From Variovorax sp. PCZ-1 (GTDB lineage Bacteria; Pseudomonadota; Gammaproteobacteria; Burkholderiales; Burkholderiaceae_C): 64,000 bases of DNA. How positions within the stretch are numbered: the first letter of the stretch is position 1; every line of letters starts with the position of its first letter. The translations under genes were made by a program, and so were the position numbers. The notes beneath the pieces were generated by a model, which saw only the letters and a program-made list of their open reading frames with translations, did no database searches and was not told where the DNA came from. The stretch lies in assembly GCF_018413605.1 (NCBI RefSeq), contig NZ_JAHCDN010000001.1:992001-1056000 (forward strand), written 5' to 3'. Positions 16,477-24,910 of the stretch are shown here, one piece after another.

Positions 16477-17277
16477 CTACTCGCTAGCAGGCTCTGCAAT
16501 TCCACCCACCACATTGCTGAAGCCGCCATCGACATAGGTGATCTCAGCGCTCACGCCTGCCGCTAAATCGCTCAGCAAGAAGGCGGCCACATTGCCCACA
16601 TCGTCAATCGTCACATTGCGGCGAATCGGTGAATTTTCTGCCACCACTGAGAGGATTTTTCCAAAGCCCTTGATGCCGCTGGCCGCCAAAGTTTTGATCG
16701 GGCCCGCGCTGATACCGTTGGCTCGCATGCCGCGATTTTGTGCGCCGAGAGATTCAGCCAGATAGCGCACGCTCGCCTCTAGCGAAGCCTTGGCCAAGCC
16801 CATGGTGTTGTAGTTCGGCACCACGCGCTCCGCGCCCAAATACGTGAGCGTGAGCACAGAAGATTTGTCATTCAGCATCGGCAAGCAAGCCTTGGCCATC
16901 GCAGGGAAACTGTAGGCCGAAATATCATGCGCAATTTTGAAAGCCTCGCGCGTGAGGCCATCCAGAAAATCGCCCGCAATCGCCTCGCGTGGCGCAAAGC
17001 CAATCGCATGCACAAAGCCATCAAACTTCGGCCAAGTGGCAGACAGATCCGCAAACATCTTCGCAATCTGCTCATCCGAGCCCACATCACAATCAAAAAT
17101 CAGCTTCGAATCAAAATCTGCCGCAAATTCCGTGATGCGATCCTTGAAGCGCTCTCCTACATAAGAGAAGGCGAGCTCTGCACCTTCACGGTGGCAGGCC
17201 TTGGCAATACCGTAAGCGATAGAGCGGTTTGACAAGACGCCAGTAATAAGCAGTTTTTTGCCGGTTAGAAAGCCCAT
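16477..17277 (-). CDS. fabI: Enoyl-[acyl-carrier-protein] reductase FabI (NADH)
   Basis: 266-aa short-chain dehydrogenase-type enoyl-ACP reductase, the last step of each fatty acid elongation cycle. It carries G-x-x-x-x-x-S-I-A-Y-G near the N-terminus (G13 to G23), catalytic Tyr146 and Tyr156 with Lys163 (Y-N-T-M-G-L-A-K), and [14 protein letters not shown]. The spacing matches E. coli FabI, so a triclosan-type target site is expected. Divergent from hsdR; the 111-bp gap holds both promoters. Confidence 0.97.
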   Translation of the reverse strand: MGFLTGKKLLITGVLSNRSIAYGIAKACHREGAELAFSYVGERFKDRITEFAADFDSKLIFDCDVGSDEQIAKMFADLSATWPKFDGFVHAIGFAPREAIAGDFLDGLTREAFKIAHDISAYSFPAMAKACLPMLNDKSSVLTLTYLGAERVVPNYNTMGLAKASLEASVRYLAESLGAQNRGMRANGISAGPIKTLAASGIKGFGKILSVVAENSPIRRNVTIDDVGNVAAFLLSDLAAGVSAEITYVDGGFSNVVGGIAEPASE

Positions 17278-17388
17278 GGTGTACCTTTGTAGTTAGCGAT
17301 CAGTTGCAGGATGGTCAGAATTGTCGCATGCACAAAAGCTGTCCGATTTGTGAGACTTTGTGCATAGAATGCGTCAAGGAGGCCAGAT

Positions 17389-20268
17389 TTGACGCCAGAA
17401 GCCCGCGCTCGACAAAGCATTGACGCGCTGCTCGTTGCAGCGGGTTGGGCCGTGCAGGATTTAAAGCAAGCCAATATCCATGCAGCGCTCGGCGTGGCCA
17501 TTCGCGAATTTCAGCTGGAAGCCGGCCACGGCTTTGCGGATTACCTGTTGTATATCGATGGCAAAGCCTGCGGCGTCATCGAAGCCAAGAAAGAGGGCGC
17601 CACGCTCAGCGGCGTGGAGCTGCAAAGCAGCCGCTATGCCCAAGGTCTGCCCGCCAGCTTGCCCGCATGGAGCCGGCCGCTGCCCTTCGTGTGGGAATCC
17701 ACGGGCGTGGAAACGCATTTCACCAACGGGCTTGACCCCTCTCCGCGAGCCAGAAGCGTGTTTGCCTTCTTCCGCCCTGAGCTGCTGCGCCAATGGCTCA
17801 AGCTCCTGCCGCAAACCACCGTGCTCAGCACGGGCAGCGGCCCGGCAGCTTTGGCTGCCAACGAAGCGCCCGCCACCTTTTTGTATCGCTTGCAATCTAT
17901 GCCCAAGCTCGTCACCGAATGGGGCGCGGGCGGCGCGAGCTTCAAGCTTTGGCCTGCGCAGATCACCGCCATTGAAAACCTAGAAAAGAGCCTAGCCGCC
18001 AACAAACCCAAAGCCCTGATCCAAATGGCCACCGGCAGCGGCAAAACCTTTACCAGCATCGGCTTCATCTACCGCCTCATCAAATTCGGCGGTGCGCGCC
18101 GCGTGCTCTTCTTGGTAGATAGGGGCAACCTCGCCCGCCAAACCAAAAAAGAGTTTGATGCCTACGCCTCACCCTACAACAACTACAAATTCGGCGAGGA
18201 ATACATCGTTCAGCATCTGCAAAGCAACCAGCTTGATCCGTCCGCCCGCGTGGTGATTTGCACGATTCAGCGCATGTTCAGCATGCTCAAAGGCCGCGAG
18301 CTGCCCGAAGAAGCCGACGAAGAATCCACCGAAAAAATAGAAACCCTCTTCAAAGACCCCGAGCCCATTGGCTATAACCCAGCCATCCCCATTGAGAGCT
18401 TCGATATCGTCGTCACCGACGAAGCGCACCGCAGTATTTACAACCTCTGGCGTCAGGTGCTCGAATACTTTGATGCTTACTTGATTGGCCTGACCGCCAC
18501 CCCAAATAAGCAAACCTTCGGCTTCTTCAACCAAAACCTCGTCATGGAATACGGCCATGCCCAAGCCGTGGCCGATGGCGTGAACGTGAATTACGACGTT
18601 TATCGCATCAAAACCGAGGTGGGCGAGCAGGGCGCAAAGGTAGAAAAGGGCTTTTGGCTCGAAACCCAAGACAAAGCCACTCGCCGCCGCGCCGCTTGGC
18701 AGCTCGATGATGATTTTGAATACCAACCCGATGAGCTAGACCGCGCCGTGCAAACGCCTGATCAGATCCGCACCGTGGTGCGCACCCTGCGCGACAACTG
18801 GCAGCCTGCGATGTTTCCCCAGCGGCAAGAGCTGCCCAAAACCCTGATCTTTGCCAAAGACGACAACCACGCCGAAAAAATCGTTGAAATCCTGCGCGAA
18901 GAGTTTGGCCGAGGCAACGAGTTTGCTCAGAAGATCACCTACCGCAGCGCCCAAGGCGGCGGCACCAGCCCCGAGCAGCTCATCAAAGACTTCCGCACTG
19001 GCTACTACCCCCGCGTGGCCGTCACGGTAGACATGATCGCCACGGGCACGGATATCAAGCCGGTGGAAATCGTCGTTTTCATGCGCAGCGTCAAAAGCCG
19101 CAGCTTCTTCGAGCAGATGAAAGGCCGAGGCGTGCGCGTGTGTAAAGACGATGATTTGCGCAGCGTCAACCCCGGCGAGGGCGTGAAGAAAGACCATTTC
19201 GTCATCGTCGATTGCGTGGGCGTCTGCGAGCGCGACAAAACCGACAGCCGCCCCATGGACAGCAAAAAGAGCGTGCCGCTCGATAAGCTCTTGCAAGCCG
19301 TGAGCTTAGGAAACGTAGAAGACGAAGTGCTAAGCAGCATCGCCGCCCGCCTAGCCCGGCTGGATAAAGACGCGAGCGAATCTGACCGCGAGAAGGTGAA
19401 AGAGCTCTCCGGCGGCAAAACCCTGCGCGATTTGGCCAGCGGCCTCGTGCAAGCCTTGAATTTTGCGAATGATAACGATAACTCCGTTCCCCCTGAGCTT
19501 GTCGAAGGGCGTTTACGTGAAGCAACCAAGCCCTTCGCCTCACCAAATCTGCGCGAAGTGCTATTAAAAATGAAGCAAAAGGCAGATTTGGTGATCGACG
19601 TGGTCACGCAAGACAAGCTCACCCACGCGGCTTTTAGCGAAGGCAGCGACCGCGCCACAGCTTTGGTGCAAAGCTTTGAAGCCTTCATTGCGCAGCACAA
19701 AGACGAAATCACCGCGCTGCAAATTCTCTACAGCCGCCGGTATTCGGTGGAAAGGCAGCGAGCCCCGCTCATGTTTGAGCAGTTGAAAGAGTTGGCCGAA
19801 GCCCTGCACGCCCCGCCATTCAATATTCAAGAAGGTGCGCTCTGGCAAGCCTACGCCACCCTGCGCAAAGACGCCGTGAAAGGCGCAAGCCAGCGCCGCC
19901 TGCTCACCGATCTGGTCAGCCTCGTGCGCTTTGCCATGCAGCAGACCAATGAGCTCGTGCCCTACCCCGAGCGCGTGCAGGCCAACTTCAAAGCCTGGCT
20001 GGCCCAGCACCAAACCGTTCGCCCTGAGCCTGTCGAAGGGCAGCCCAAATCCGTTCGGGCTGAGCCTGTCGAAGCCCCCTTTAACCAAGAACAAATCCAC
20101 TGGCTAGAAATGATCCGCGACCACATCGCCGCCAACCTGCGGCTAGAGATAGACGATTTTGAATACGCCCCCTTCAACGCCCAAGGCGGCCTAGGCAAGG
20201 TGCACCAGCTCTTCGGCGTGGAACTGCCCAAGGTGATTGAGGAACTGAATCGGGAGTTGGCGGCGTGA
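17389..20268 (+). CDS. hsdR: Type I restriction enzyme, R (endonuclease/translocase) subunit
   Basis: 959 aa. The start is TTG 17389, supported by AAGGAGG at 17376-17382. The N-terminal nuclease has Asp51 and E65-A-K67 (PD-(D/E)XK). The translocase has A-T-G-S-G-K-T (214-220) and D-E-A-H (344-347), then T-A-T-P and the Q-x-x-G-R-G-x-R segment (Q-M-K-G-R-G-V-R). The C-terminal region resembles the EcoEI-type R subunit. Two regions carry repeat-derived residues: about 699-728 (a family B site followed by a family A core) and about 876-896 (two family B sites). Either may loosen the fold or be neutral linkers. First gene of the defence island; its stop overlaps the hsdS GTG. Confidence 0.93.
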   Translation: MTPEARARQSIDALLVAAGWAVQDLKQANIHAALGVAIREFQLEAGHGFADYLLYIDGKACGVIEAKKEGATLSGVELQSSRYAQGLPASLPAWSRPLPFVWESTGVETHFTNGLDPSPRARSVFAFFRPELLRQWLKLLPQTTVLSTGSGPAALAANEAPATFLYRLQSMPKLVTEWGAGGASFKLWPAQITAIENLEKSLAANKPKALIQMATGSGKTFTSIGFIYRLIKFGGARRVLFLVDRGNLARQTKKEFDAYASPYNNYKFGEEYIVQHLQSNQLDPSARVVICTIQRMFSMLKGRELPEEADEESTEKIETLFKDPEPIGYNPAIPIESFDIVVTDEAHRSIYNLWRQVLEYFDAYLIGLTATPNKQTFGFFNQNLVMEYGHAQAVADGVNVNYDVYRIKTEVGEQGAKVEKGFWLETQDKATRRRAAWQLDDDFEYQPDELDRAVQTPDQIRTVVRTLRDNWQPAMFPQRQELPKTLIFAKDDNHAEKIVEILREEFGRGNEFAQKITYRSAQGGGTSPEQLIKDFRTGYYPRVAVTVDMIATGTDIKPVEIVVFMRSVKSRSFFEQMKGRGVRVCKDDDLRSVNPGEGVKKDHFVIVDCVGVCERDKTDSRPMDSKKSVPLDKLLQAVSLGNVEDEVLSSIAARLARLDKDASESDREKVKELSGGKTLRDLASGLVQALNFANDNDNSVPPELVEGRLREATKPFASPNLREVLLKMKQKADLVIDVVTQDKLTHAAFSEGSDRATALVQSFEAFIAQHKDEITALQILYSRRYSVERQRAPLMFEQLKELAEALHAPPFNIQEGALWQAYATLRKDAVKGASQRRLLTDLVSLVRFAMQQTNELVPYPERVQANFKAWLAQHQTVRPEPVEGQPKSVRAEPVEAPFNQEQIHWLEMIRDHIAANLRLEIDDFEYAPFNAQGGLGKVHQLFGVELPKVIEELNRELAA
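19483..19510 (+). repeat. Family B repeat in hsdR
   Basis: CCGTTCCCCCTGAGCTTGTC followed by GAAGGGC, translated V-P-P-E-L-V-E-G. Part of a double insertion with the family A core 36 bp downstream. Confidence 0.85.
19546..19573 (+). repeat. Family A repeat core in hsdR
   Basis: Truncated copy AATCTGCGCGAAGTGCTATT lacking the GCCGGC end, translated N-L-R-E-V-L-L-K-M, the same frame as the folA copy. Confidence 0.6.
20015..20041 (+). repeat. Family B repeat in hsdR (second site)
   Basis: CCGTTCGCCCTGAGCCTGTC plus GAAGGGC, translated V-R-P-E-P-V-E-G. Confidence 0.9.
20051..20074 (+). repeat. Family B repeat in hsdR (third site)
   Basis: CCGTTCGGGCTGAGCCTGTC plus GAAG, 9 bp after the previous copy; translated V-R-A-E-P-V-E-A. 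Confidence 0.9.
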
Positions 20269-21488
20269 GTCAGGTAAAGGTAACGAGCGTGGCAACTGAA
20301 GCCTGGACTGCGCGCACCATAGGAGATACCGGTAAATACATCAACGGCTTGGCATTCAAGCCCACGGACTGGGGCGATGACGGAATGCCCATTATCCGAA
20401 TCCAGAACCTCACCAATCCGACAAAGCCACTAAACAAAACCACACGCGCGGTAGATTCAGCCTACGTTGTGAACCCTGGTGACATATTGGTAAGTTGGTC
20501 TGCGACTCTTGACGCATTCATCTGGGATCGCGAGCCTGCATTGTTGAATCAGCACATCTTCAAAGTGGTGCCAGACACGTCTGTTGTCACGAAGAAGTTT
20601 CTCTTCTACACGTTGAAGAAGGCTATCGCGGAAATGATCAAGTCGGAGCACTTGCATGGCTCCACGATGAAGCACATTAATCGCGGCCCTTTTCTGGCGC
20701 ACAAAATTGAAGTTCCCACGCTTAAAGAGCAATACGAAATCGTTGCCGAACTCGAAAAGCAGTTCTCCCGCTTGGGCGATGCCGTCGCCAACCTCCAGCG
20801 CGTCAAAGCCAACCTCAAACGCTACAAAGCCTCCATCCTCAAAGCTGCCGTCGAAGGCCGCCTCGTAGAAACCGAAGGTGGGTGGAGGCAGTCAACTCTT
20901 GGCGAAGAGGGCGCGATCATTGGCGGCCTCACAAAGAACCAAAAGCGTAATGATCTTCCTTTGAAGTTGCCTTATTTGCGTGTGGCTAATGTGTACGCCA
21001 ACGAATTGAGGCTTGATGAAATCGTGTACATCGGCGTTTCTGAACGAGAGTTGGAAAAGCTGTTGGTTCGCAAAGGCGATTTGCTGATCGTCGAAGGCAA
21101 CGGGAGCCCGGACCAAATTGGGCGCGTGGCACTGTGGAATGACGCAATTCCAAACTGCGTTCACCAAAATCACTTGATCAAAGCCCGTTTTGGGGAAGCT
21201 GTATTGCCGGAATGGGCATTGGTTTGGATGTTGTCTCCTGTTGGCAGGAATGAGATAGAGCAGGTCTCGGCATCTACTTCCGGGTTGCACACATTGAGCG
21301 TCGGAAAAGTTTCACGACTTCCGATAAGTGTTCCGTCGAAGACAGAGCAAGCCCGAATCGTCGCCGAAGTCGATCGCCACCTGTCCATCATCCGTGAAGT
21401 CGAAGCCGAGGTTGACGCCAACCTCCAGCGCGCGCAGGCGTTGCGGCAATCGATGTTAGCAAAGGCCTTTGGCAGCCAGTTGGTGTGA
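20265..21488 (+). CDS. hsdS: Type I restriction system, S (specificity) subunit
   Basis: 407 aa from GTG 20265, overlapping the hsdR stop. Two target-recognition domains (about 10-150 and 200-345) are each followed by a conserved helical spacer: E-I-V-A-E-L-E-K-Q-F-S-R-L (about 160-195) and A-R-I-V-A-E-V-D-R-H-L-S-I (about 363-400). The internal symmetry is the standard HsdS architecture that sets a bipartite DNA target. The recognition domains cannot be matched to a known specificity by eye. Codon use is more A+T-rich than in hsdR, as is common for exchanged recognition domains. Confidence 0.93.
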   Translation: MSQVKVTSVATEAWTARTIGDTGKYINGLAFKPTDWGDDGMPIIRIQNLTNPTKPLNKTTRAVDSAYVVNPGDILVSWSATLDAFIWDREPALLNQHIFKVVPDTSVVTKKFLFYTLKKAIAEMIKSEHLHGSTMKHINRGPFLAHKIEVPTLKEQYEIVAELEKQFSRLGDAVANLQRVKANLKRYKASILKAAVEGRLVETEGGWRQSTLGEEGAIIGGLTKNQKRNDLPLKLPYLRVANVYANELRLDEIVYIGVSERELEKLLVRKGDLLIVEGNGSPDQIGRVALWNDAIPNCVHQNHLIKARFGEAVLPEWALVWMLSPVGRNEIEQVSASTSGLHTLSVGKVSRLPISVPSKTEQARIVAEVDRHLSIIREVEAEVDANLQRAQALRQSMLAKAFGSQLV

Positions 21489-21521
21489 AAGTCCAACTCA
21501 ACAATAGGAGGTTAAATAGAA

Positions 21522-22673
21522 ATGAGCGATTCAGAAAAGAAGCCCGACCAAGCTAACAACCGGTGGTGGGAATCCTATTTGGTGCGTTATTTTCTAGGTT
21601 TTATCGTTGGCGCACTTTGCGTTGTGGTGCTCGCATGGCATTTTGGCTTGGCCAAGAGTTGGATTGAATTAACGAAGGCTGCTTCAACAGGTGATAAAGA
21701 ATCACTCAAATTAGACTGGACTGCTGCGTCATTTGTCGTGGCGCTGCTTGGGTTAGGCTATTGTTACCTTGCAAGCACTCCGATTACAGTGCTGCATGCG
21801 GGCAGATACCGACGCGATGGGATTGGTTCTTTCTCGCGTTACTTTTGGTTAGGATGGATCGTTACTCTCGTTTTCAGCATCTGCTTTGCTGGTGTGTTTT
21901 CCGCGTTCGACTTGCAATCGGCGATTTTGTTTTTTCTCTTTGCTATTTGCGTTGCAGCCTCACTTGGCTTACATCTGAACCGTCATGATAAGGAGATTTT
22001 TCCGCCGAGCACGCTTGAGGATTCGGTTGATTCCCGTTATTTCTCTAAAAAGACCGAAAAAAACAAGCCCGATAAGGTGCGGCCACCGAGTCAGGTCTAC
22101 CAGATTGCTCAAACAATTGTATTTGCGCTTGGTATCTGGTCATTGGTTTCGTTTTTTTATCAAATTCTTGGAGGGGCGAAATCGCCGCCGGTTTTTTTCC
22201 TATTGCTGTTTGGAGCTCCGATCCTATGGATAGGATTAATTCAGTATGTCGTGTTGGCGCAGCTTTGGTACGATGAGCCAAAAGTCAATCAGTTTTATGC
22301 ATATCTATTTCATGCGCGTCGGCAAGAGGGCAATAGAGACGTGCGAGAAACTTACACGCATCTGAGGGAGCATTCCAATTCAATCTTTATTGTTTTGATT
22401 GAATTGTGCTGGCTCGCATTAATACTGGGCTTTTCGCTGTTGTATGAACCGCCTAAGATACCAACCCCTGGCGCACTTGATGCGCGAATCCTATACGTAC
22501 TCTTTGCAATTGGAATTTGGGTTGTTCCCACTGTGTTTCTTTGGTCACGAGCAAACGCAATGGAAAGGTTTTTCTCGGAAAATCCGGTCGTATTTCTTGA
22601 AAAGCCAACAACATCGCCCGCCGTTGAGAGAGCAGACTCAAGCGATTTGAACGTGCAGACTGATCAGAAGTAG
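21522..22673 (+). CDS. Multi-spanning membrane protein inside the hsd locus
   Basis: 383 aa, no family recognised. About eight hydrophobic segments are visible (near 22-42, 66-84, 104-128, 131-150, 195-216, 224-246, 289-308 and 323-342), with a charged loop around 155-190 and polar tails at both ends. There is no signal peptide and no catalytic motif I can name. The start at 21522 has AGGAGG (21508-21513) upstream. The base composition is clearly more A+T-rich than in neighbouring genes, consistent with recent acquisition. It lies between hsdS and fic in the same direction. Its position suggests a defence-associated role, such as an effector or an accessory, but that is inference only. Confidence 0.65.
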   Translation: MSDSEKKPDQANNRWWESYLVRYFLGFIVGALCVVVLAWHFGLAKSWIELTKAASTGDKESLKLDWTAASFVVALLGLGYCYLASTPITVLHAGRYRRDGIGSFSRYFWLGWIVTLVFSICFAGVFSAFDLQSAILFFLFAICVAASLGLHLNRHDKEIFPPSTLEDSVDSRYFSKKTEKNKPDKVRPPSQVYQIAQTIVFALGIWSLVSFFYQILGGAKSPPVFFLLLFGAPILWIGLIQYVVLAQLWYDEPKVNQFYAYLFHARRQEGNRDVRETYTHLREHSNSIFIVLIELCWLALILGFSLLYEPPKIPTPGALDARILYVLFAIGIWVVPTVFLWSRANAMERFFSENPVVFLEKPTTSPAVERADSSDLNVQTDQK

Positions 22674-22677
22674 CCCG

Positions 22678-23331
22678 ATGGCAGCCAATCGCTATCAAGC
22701 AACAGGGATTGAGGCCGAGTTCGAACTCGGCTCTCGCGGGCGCGTGCTGCGCAATCTGCTGGGCATCGTCCGTGTGCGCGACATGAATCTGGCGGAATCT
22801 CAGGCGCTGGAGATTGCTCAAGATTTGGCGCTGGATCGGTTTGATGCCGATCATCGCTTCACTGCGCAAGATGTTTGCGATTTGCATACGCTCTGGCTTG
22901 GCCCGATTTACCCGTGGGCGGGTGAATACCGATCGGTGGATATTGGCAAAGGGGGTTTCCAGTTTGCGCATGCTCGCCTCATTCCTGGATTGATGGCGCA
23001 GATTGAGCAAGGCGCGCTGCGAATTCACACGCCTTGCCGCGTGGGCGACGATTCTGCATTGGCGCTGGCTTTGGCGGAAGTTCATGCGGAGCTGATCTTG
23101 GTGCACCCGTTTCGCGAAGGCAACGGGCGTTTGGCGCGTTTGCTGGCGCTGCTGATGGCCTTGCAGGCAGGCCTGCCGCCGCTAGATTTCAGCCCGATGC
23201 TGGGGCGCGGGCGGCGAATTTACATCGGCGGCATCCATGCCGCGATGGGGCGAGACTATCTGCCTCTGGCCGCCGTGTTCGAGAAAATTATCGTGCGCTC
23301 GAAGCGGCGCGCTGCTGCCAATATGCGATAA
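22678..23331 (+). CDS. Fic-domain AMP-transferase (putative toxin or modifier)
   Basis: 217 aa with a complete Fic core H-P-F-R-E-G-N-G-R-L-A-R (143-154), which holds the catalytic His143 and the anion-binding G-N-G-R. Proteins with the intact motif usually transfer AMP to hydroxyl side chains. An upstream flap region W-A-G-E-Y-R (about 80-85) is also typical. I find no internal inhibitory S/T-x-x-x-E-G/N motif in the protein, so by the Fic classification it looks class I, needing a separate antitoxin. A candidate is encoded on the opposite strand across its 3' end. It starts 4 bp after the membrane protein gene. Confidence 0.9.
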   Translation: MAANRYQATGIEAEFELGSRGRVLRNLLGIVRVRDMNLAESQALEIAQDLALDRFDADHRFTAQDVCDLHTLWLGPIYPWAGEYRSVDIGKGGFQFAHARLIPGLMAQIEQGALRIHTPCRVGDDSALALALAEVHAELILVHPFREGNGRLARLLALLMALQAGLPPLDFSPMLGRGRRIYIGGIHAAMGRDYLPLAAVFEKIIVRSKRRAAANMR

Positions 23332-23491
23332 AGCTTTTCTGGGTAGCAGGCGCTTGAGTGCCAGCTTGCGCCGTAAACGGGGCGCGAATGCCTTCCACTG
23401 CAGATGAGGTTTGGGCCGAAACCCTGAGTGCAGCTTTGCGCAAAGCCGTGGTGCGGCTTTGGAGGTATGGGTTGGAGTTTTTGAGGCTCAT
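23288..23491 (-). CDS. Candidate Fic antitoxin, convergent with fic
   Basis: 67 aa, minus strand, overlapping the 3' end of fic by 44 bp. It contains T-S-S-A-V-E-G-I (residues 27-34), which fits the Fic-inhibitory motif S/T-x-x-x-E-G/N exactly. The N-P-Y-L segment and helical L-R-K-A-A-L-R before it resemble short antitoxin-like proteins I have seen beside Fic genes. Known class I antitoxins such as VbhA are usually encoded upstream on the same strand, so this tail-to-tail arrangement is unusual. The assignment rests on motif and position; the ORF could be fortuitous. Confidence 0.6.
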   Translation of the reverse strand: MSLKNSNPYLQSRTTALRKAALRVSAQTSSAVEGIRAPFTAQAGTQAPATQKSFIAYWQQRAASSAR

Positions 23492-23569
23492 GGGTTGATG
23501 TTACTACGTCTGTGCGTGTTTGTGGGGCTCAACAGGCGCATGTACAGATTTTTCAGTACAGGAAGGAAC

Positions 23570-23611
23570 CGCTATCTTTGTGATAGCACTCTGCGCAGTA
23601 TTTATACCGGG
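23570..23611 (-). repeat. Family A repeat, intergenic copy
   Basis: Reverse-orientation copy (GATAGCACTCTGCGCAG core, ending in ATACCGG) between the Fic module and the abiEi operator region. Confidence 0.8.
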
Positions 23612-23656
23612 AAGAGGCCAATTTGGCTTAAATTCTGAGGGTGTAGCCATGCTTGA

Positions 23657-23733
23657 CATTCGCTGTTCGTGAATAGCGAATGGGCATATGCAATACGCAT
23701 ATTGCATAGGATGGCAGACGCATAATTTATGCG
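23657..23733. promoter_or_regulatory. Inverted-repeat cluster upstream of abiEi (distal part)
   Basis: Three separate palindromes: CATTCGCT...AGCGAATG (23657-23682), TATGCAAT...ATTGCATA (23687-23708) and CGCATAA-T-TTATGCG (23719-23733). They are A+T-rich and differ in sequence, so they may be binding sites for different regulators or transcript hairpins. Confidence 0.55.
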
Positions 23734-23764
23734 GAAAGCAGGCGGCCTGTTCATTTTTGCAGCA

Positions 23765-23860
23765 TGTTCAGAAATTTTGAACAAACCATTGCGTTGGACA
23801 GGTTTTGTCCACTATTGTGTTTTGTCCAATAATCGTGGACAATGCGTTTAAATGGACAAA
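23765..23860 (+). promoter_or_regulatory. Candidate AbiEi operator (T-T-G-T-C-C/G-G-A-C-A-A sites)
   Basis: TGTTCA...TGAACA (23765-23783), TGGACA-GGTTT-TGTCCA (23795-23811), TTGTCCA-7 bp-TGGACAA (23822-23842) and a further half-site TGGACAAA (23853-23860) that runs through the abiEi start codon. The repeated TTGTCC/GGACAA half-sites fit the known negative autoregulation of abiE operons by AbiEi, which binds inverted repeats in the promoter. Confidence 0.6.
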
Positions 23861-24910
23861 ATGCCTGTCATTCAAGAAGCGCACTTGCTGAACGCGGCCG
23901 TAGAGGCTCTGCGTGGCTTGGGGCTGGAGGCAAAGGCTCAAGCGGCTGCGAATGAGAGCGATCTGTTGGGGGCCGACGGCCTGGCCACGATTGGCATGCA
24001 TCCCAAGCAGCAGCAATATGCGGTTGTGGTCAAGCGCCAGTTGCGGCCTGCCAATCTGGGGGTGACTTTGCTCCAGCTGGATCGGCATGCCGCACAGCAT
24101 GGCCTGCCGAGCCTGCTGGTGGCAGACTACATCACACCAGAAATAGCCGAGACTCTGCACAAGCAGGGGCGCGAGTTTGTTGATGCAGCGGGCAATGCCT
24201 TTATCCGCCAGCCGGGCACACTGATTTACGTGACAGGGCGCAAACAAGTGCTTAAAACCGAAGCGCCGCAAATTGGCCGCGCTTTTCAGCCGACGGGTTT
24301 GCAAGTGATTTTTGCGCTGCTATGCCATCCAGAATGGATCAATCTGCCTTACCGAGAGTTGGCTGCCCGTGCGGGCGTGGCGCATGGCACGGTGGGCTGG
24401 GTGATGCCGGATTTGCAGCAGCAGGGCTTTATCACGGAGATCAAAGGTAAGCGGGGCACGCGCCGGCTGAATGAGGGCGAGCGGCTGCTGGCGCTGTGGG
24501 TGGATGCGTATGCGCGCCAGCTTCGCCCGCGCCTAGCGCTAGGGCGCTATTTCGTGCAGACGATAGACGACTGGCACGATTGGCCGCTGGCGGCGCATGC
24601 TGCGCAATGGGGCGGCGAGCCTGCCGGGGCGCTGCTCACGCAGTATCTCAAGCCAGCGGAGCTGACGCTTTACGCCGAGAAGCTGCCCGGCTTGCTGGCT
24701 GGCAAATACAAATTCCGACAAGAAGCTGATGCGCAGCATCGGGATGCCGTGGAGGTTCGCAGGCGGTTTTGGGATTTTCCTGGCGAGCAGGCGCAGGCTT
24801 GCGTGCCGCCCGTGCTGGTGTATGCCGATTTGCTGGCCACAGGTGATGCGCGTTGTATTGAAACAGCCAAGCGGCTGTATGAAGAACATGTTGTTCAACT
24901 TTTCCAATAA
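23852..24910 (+). CDS. AbiEi-family antitoxin (type IV toxin-antitoxin)
   Basis: 352 aa. A winged-helix segment lies at about 150-200 (L-P-Y-R-E-L-A-A-R-A-G-V-A-H-G-T-V with F-I-T-E-I-K-G), and the tail P-P-V-L-V-Y-A-D-L-L-A-T-G-D-x-R is typical of AbiEi-family antitoxins. In characterised abiE systems AbiEi represses its operon and counteracts the AbiEii nucleotidyltransferase. The start is ATG 23852, although no clear ribosome site is present; ATG 23861 is an alternative. The putative toxin gene overlaps its 3' end by 32 bp, as in two-gene TA operons. Longer than phage-resistance AbiEi proteins, so a divergent member. Confidence 0.75.
   Translation: MDKMPVIQEAHLLNAAVEALRGLGLEAKAQAAANESDLLGADGLATIGMHPKQQQYAVVVKRQLRPANLGVTLLQLDRHAAQHGLPSLLVADYITPEIAETLHKQGREFVDAAGNAFIRQPGTLIYVTGRKQVLKTEAPQIGRAFQPTGLQVIFALLCHPEWINLPYRELAARAGVAHGTVGWVMPDLQQQGFITEIKGKRGTRRLNEGERLLALWVDAYARQLRPRLALGRYFVQTIDDWHDWPLAAHAAQWGGEPAGALLTQYLKPAELTLYAEKLPGLLAGKYKFRQEADAQHRDAVEVRRRFWDFPGEQAQACVPPVLVYADLLATGDARCIETAKRLYEEHVVQLFQ

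Noticed and set aside
18169-18726. A long minus-strand frame inside hsdR (and similar ones at 18736-19296 and 19005-19712)
   Set aside because: Antisense to the helicase motifs of hsdR; no ribosome site or family.
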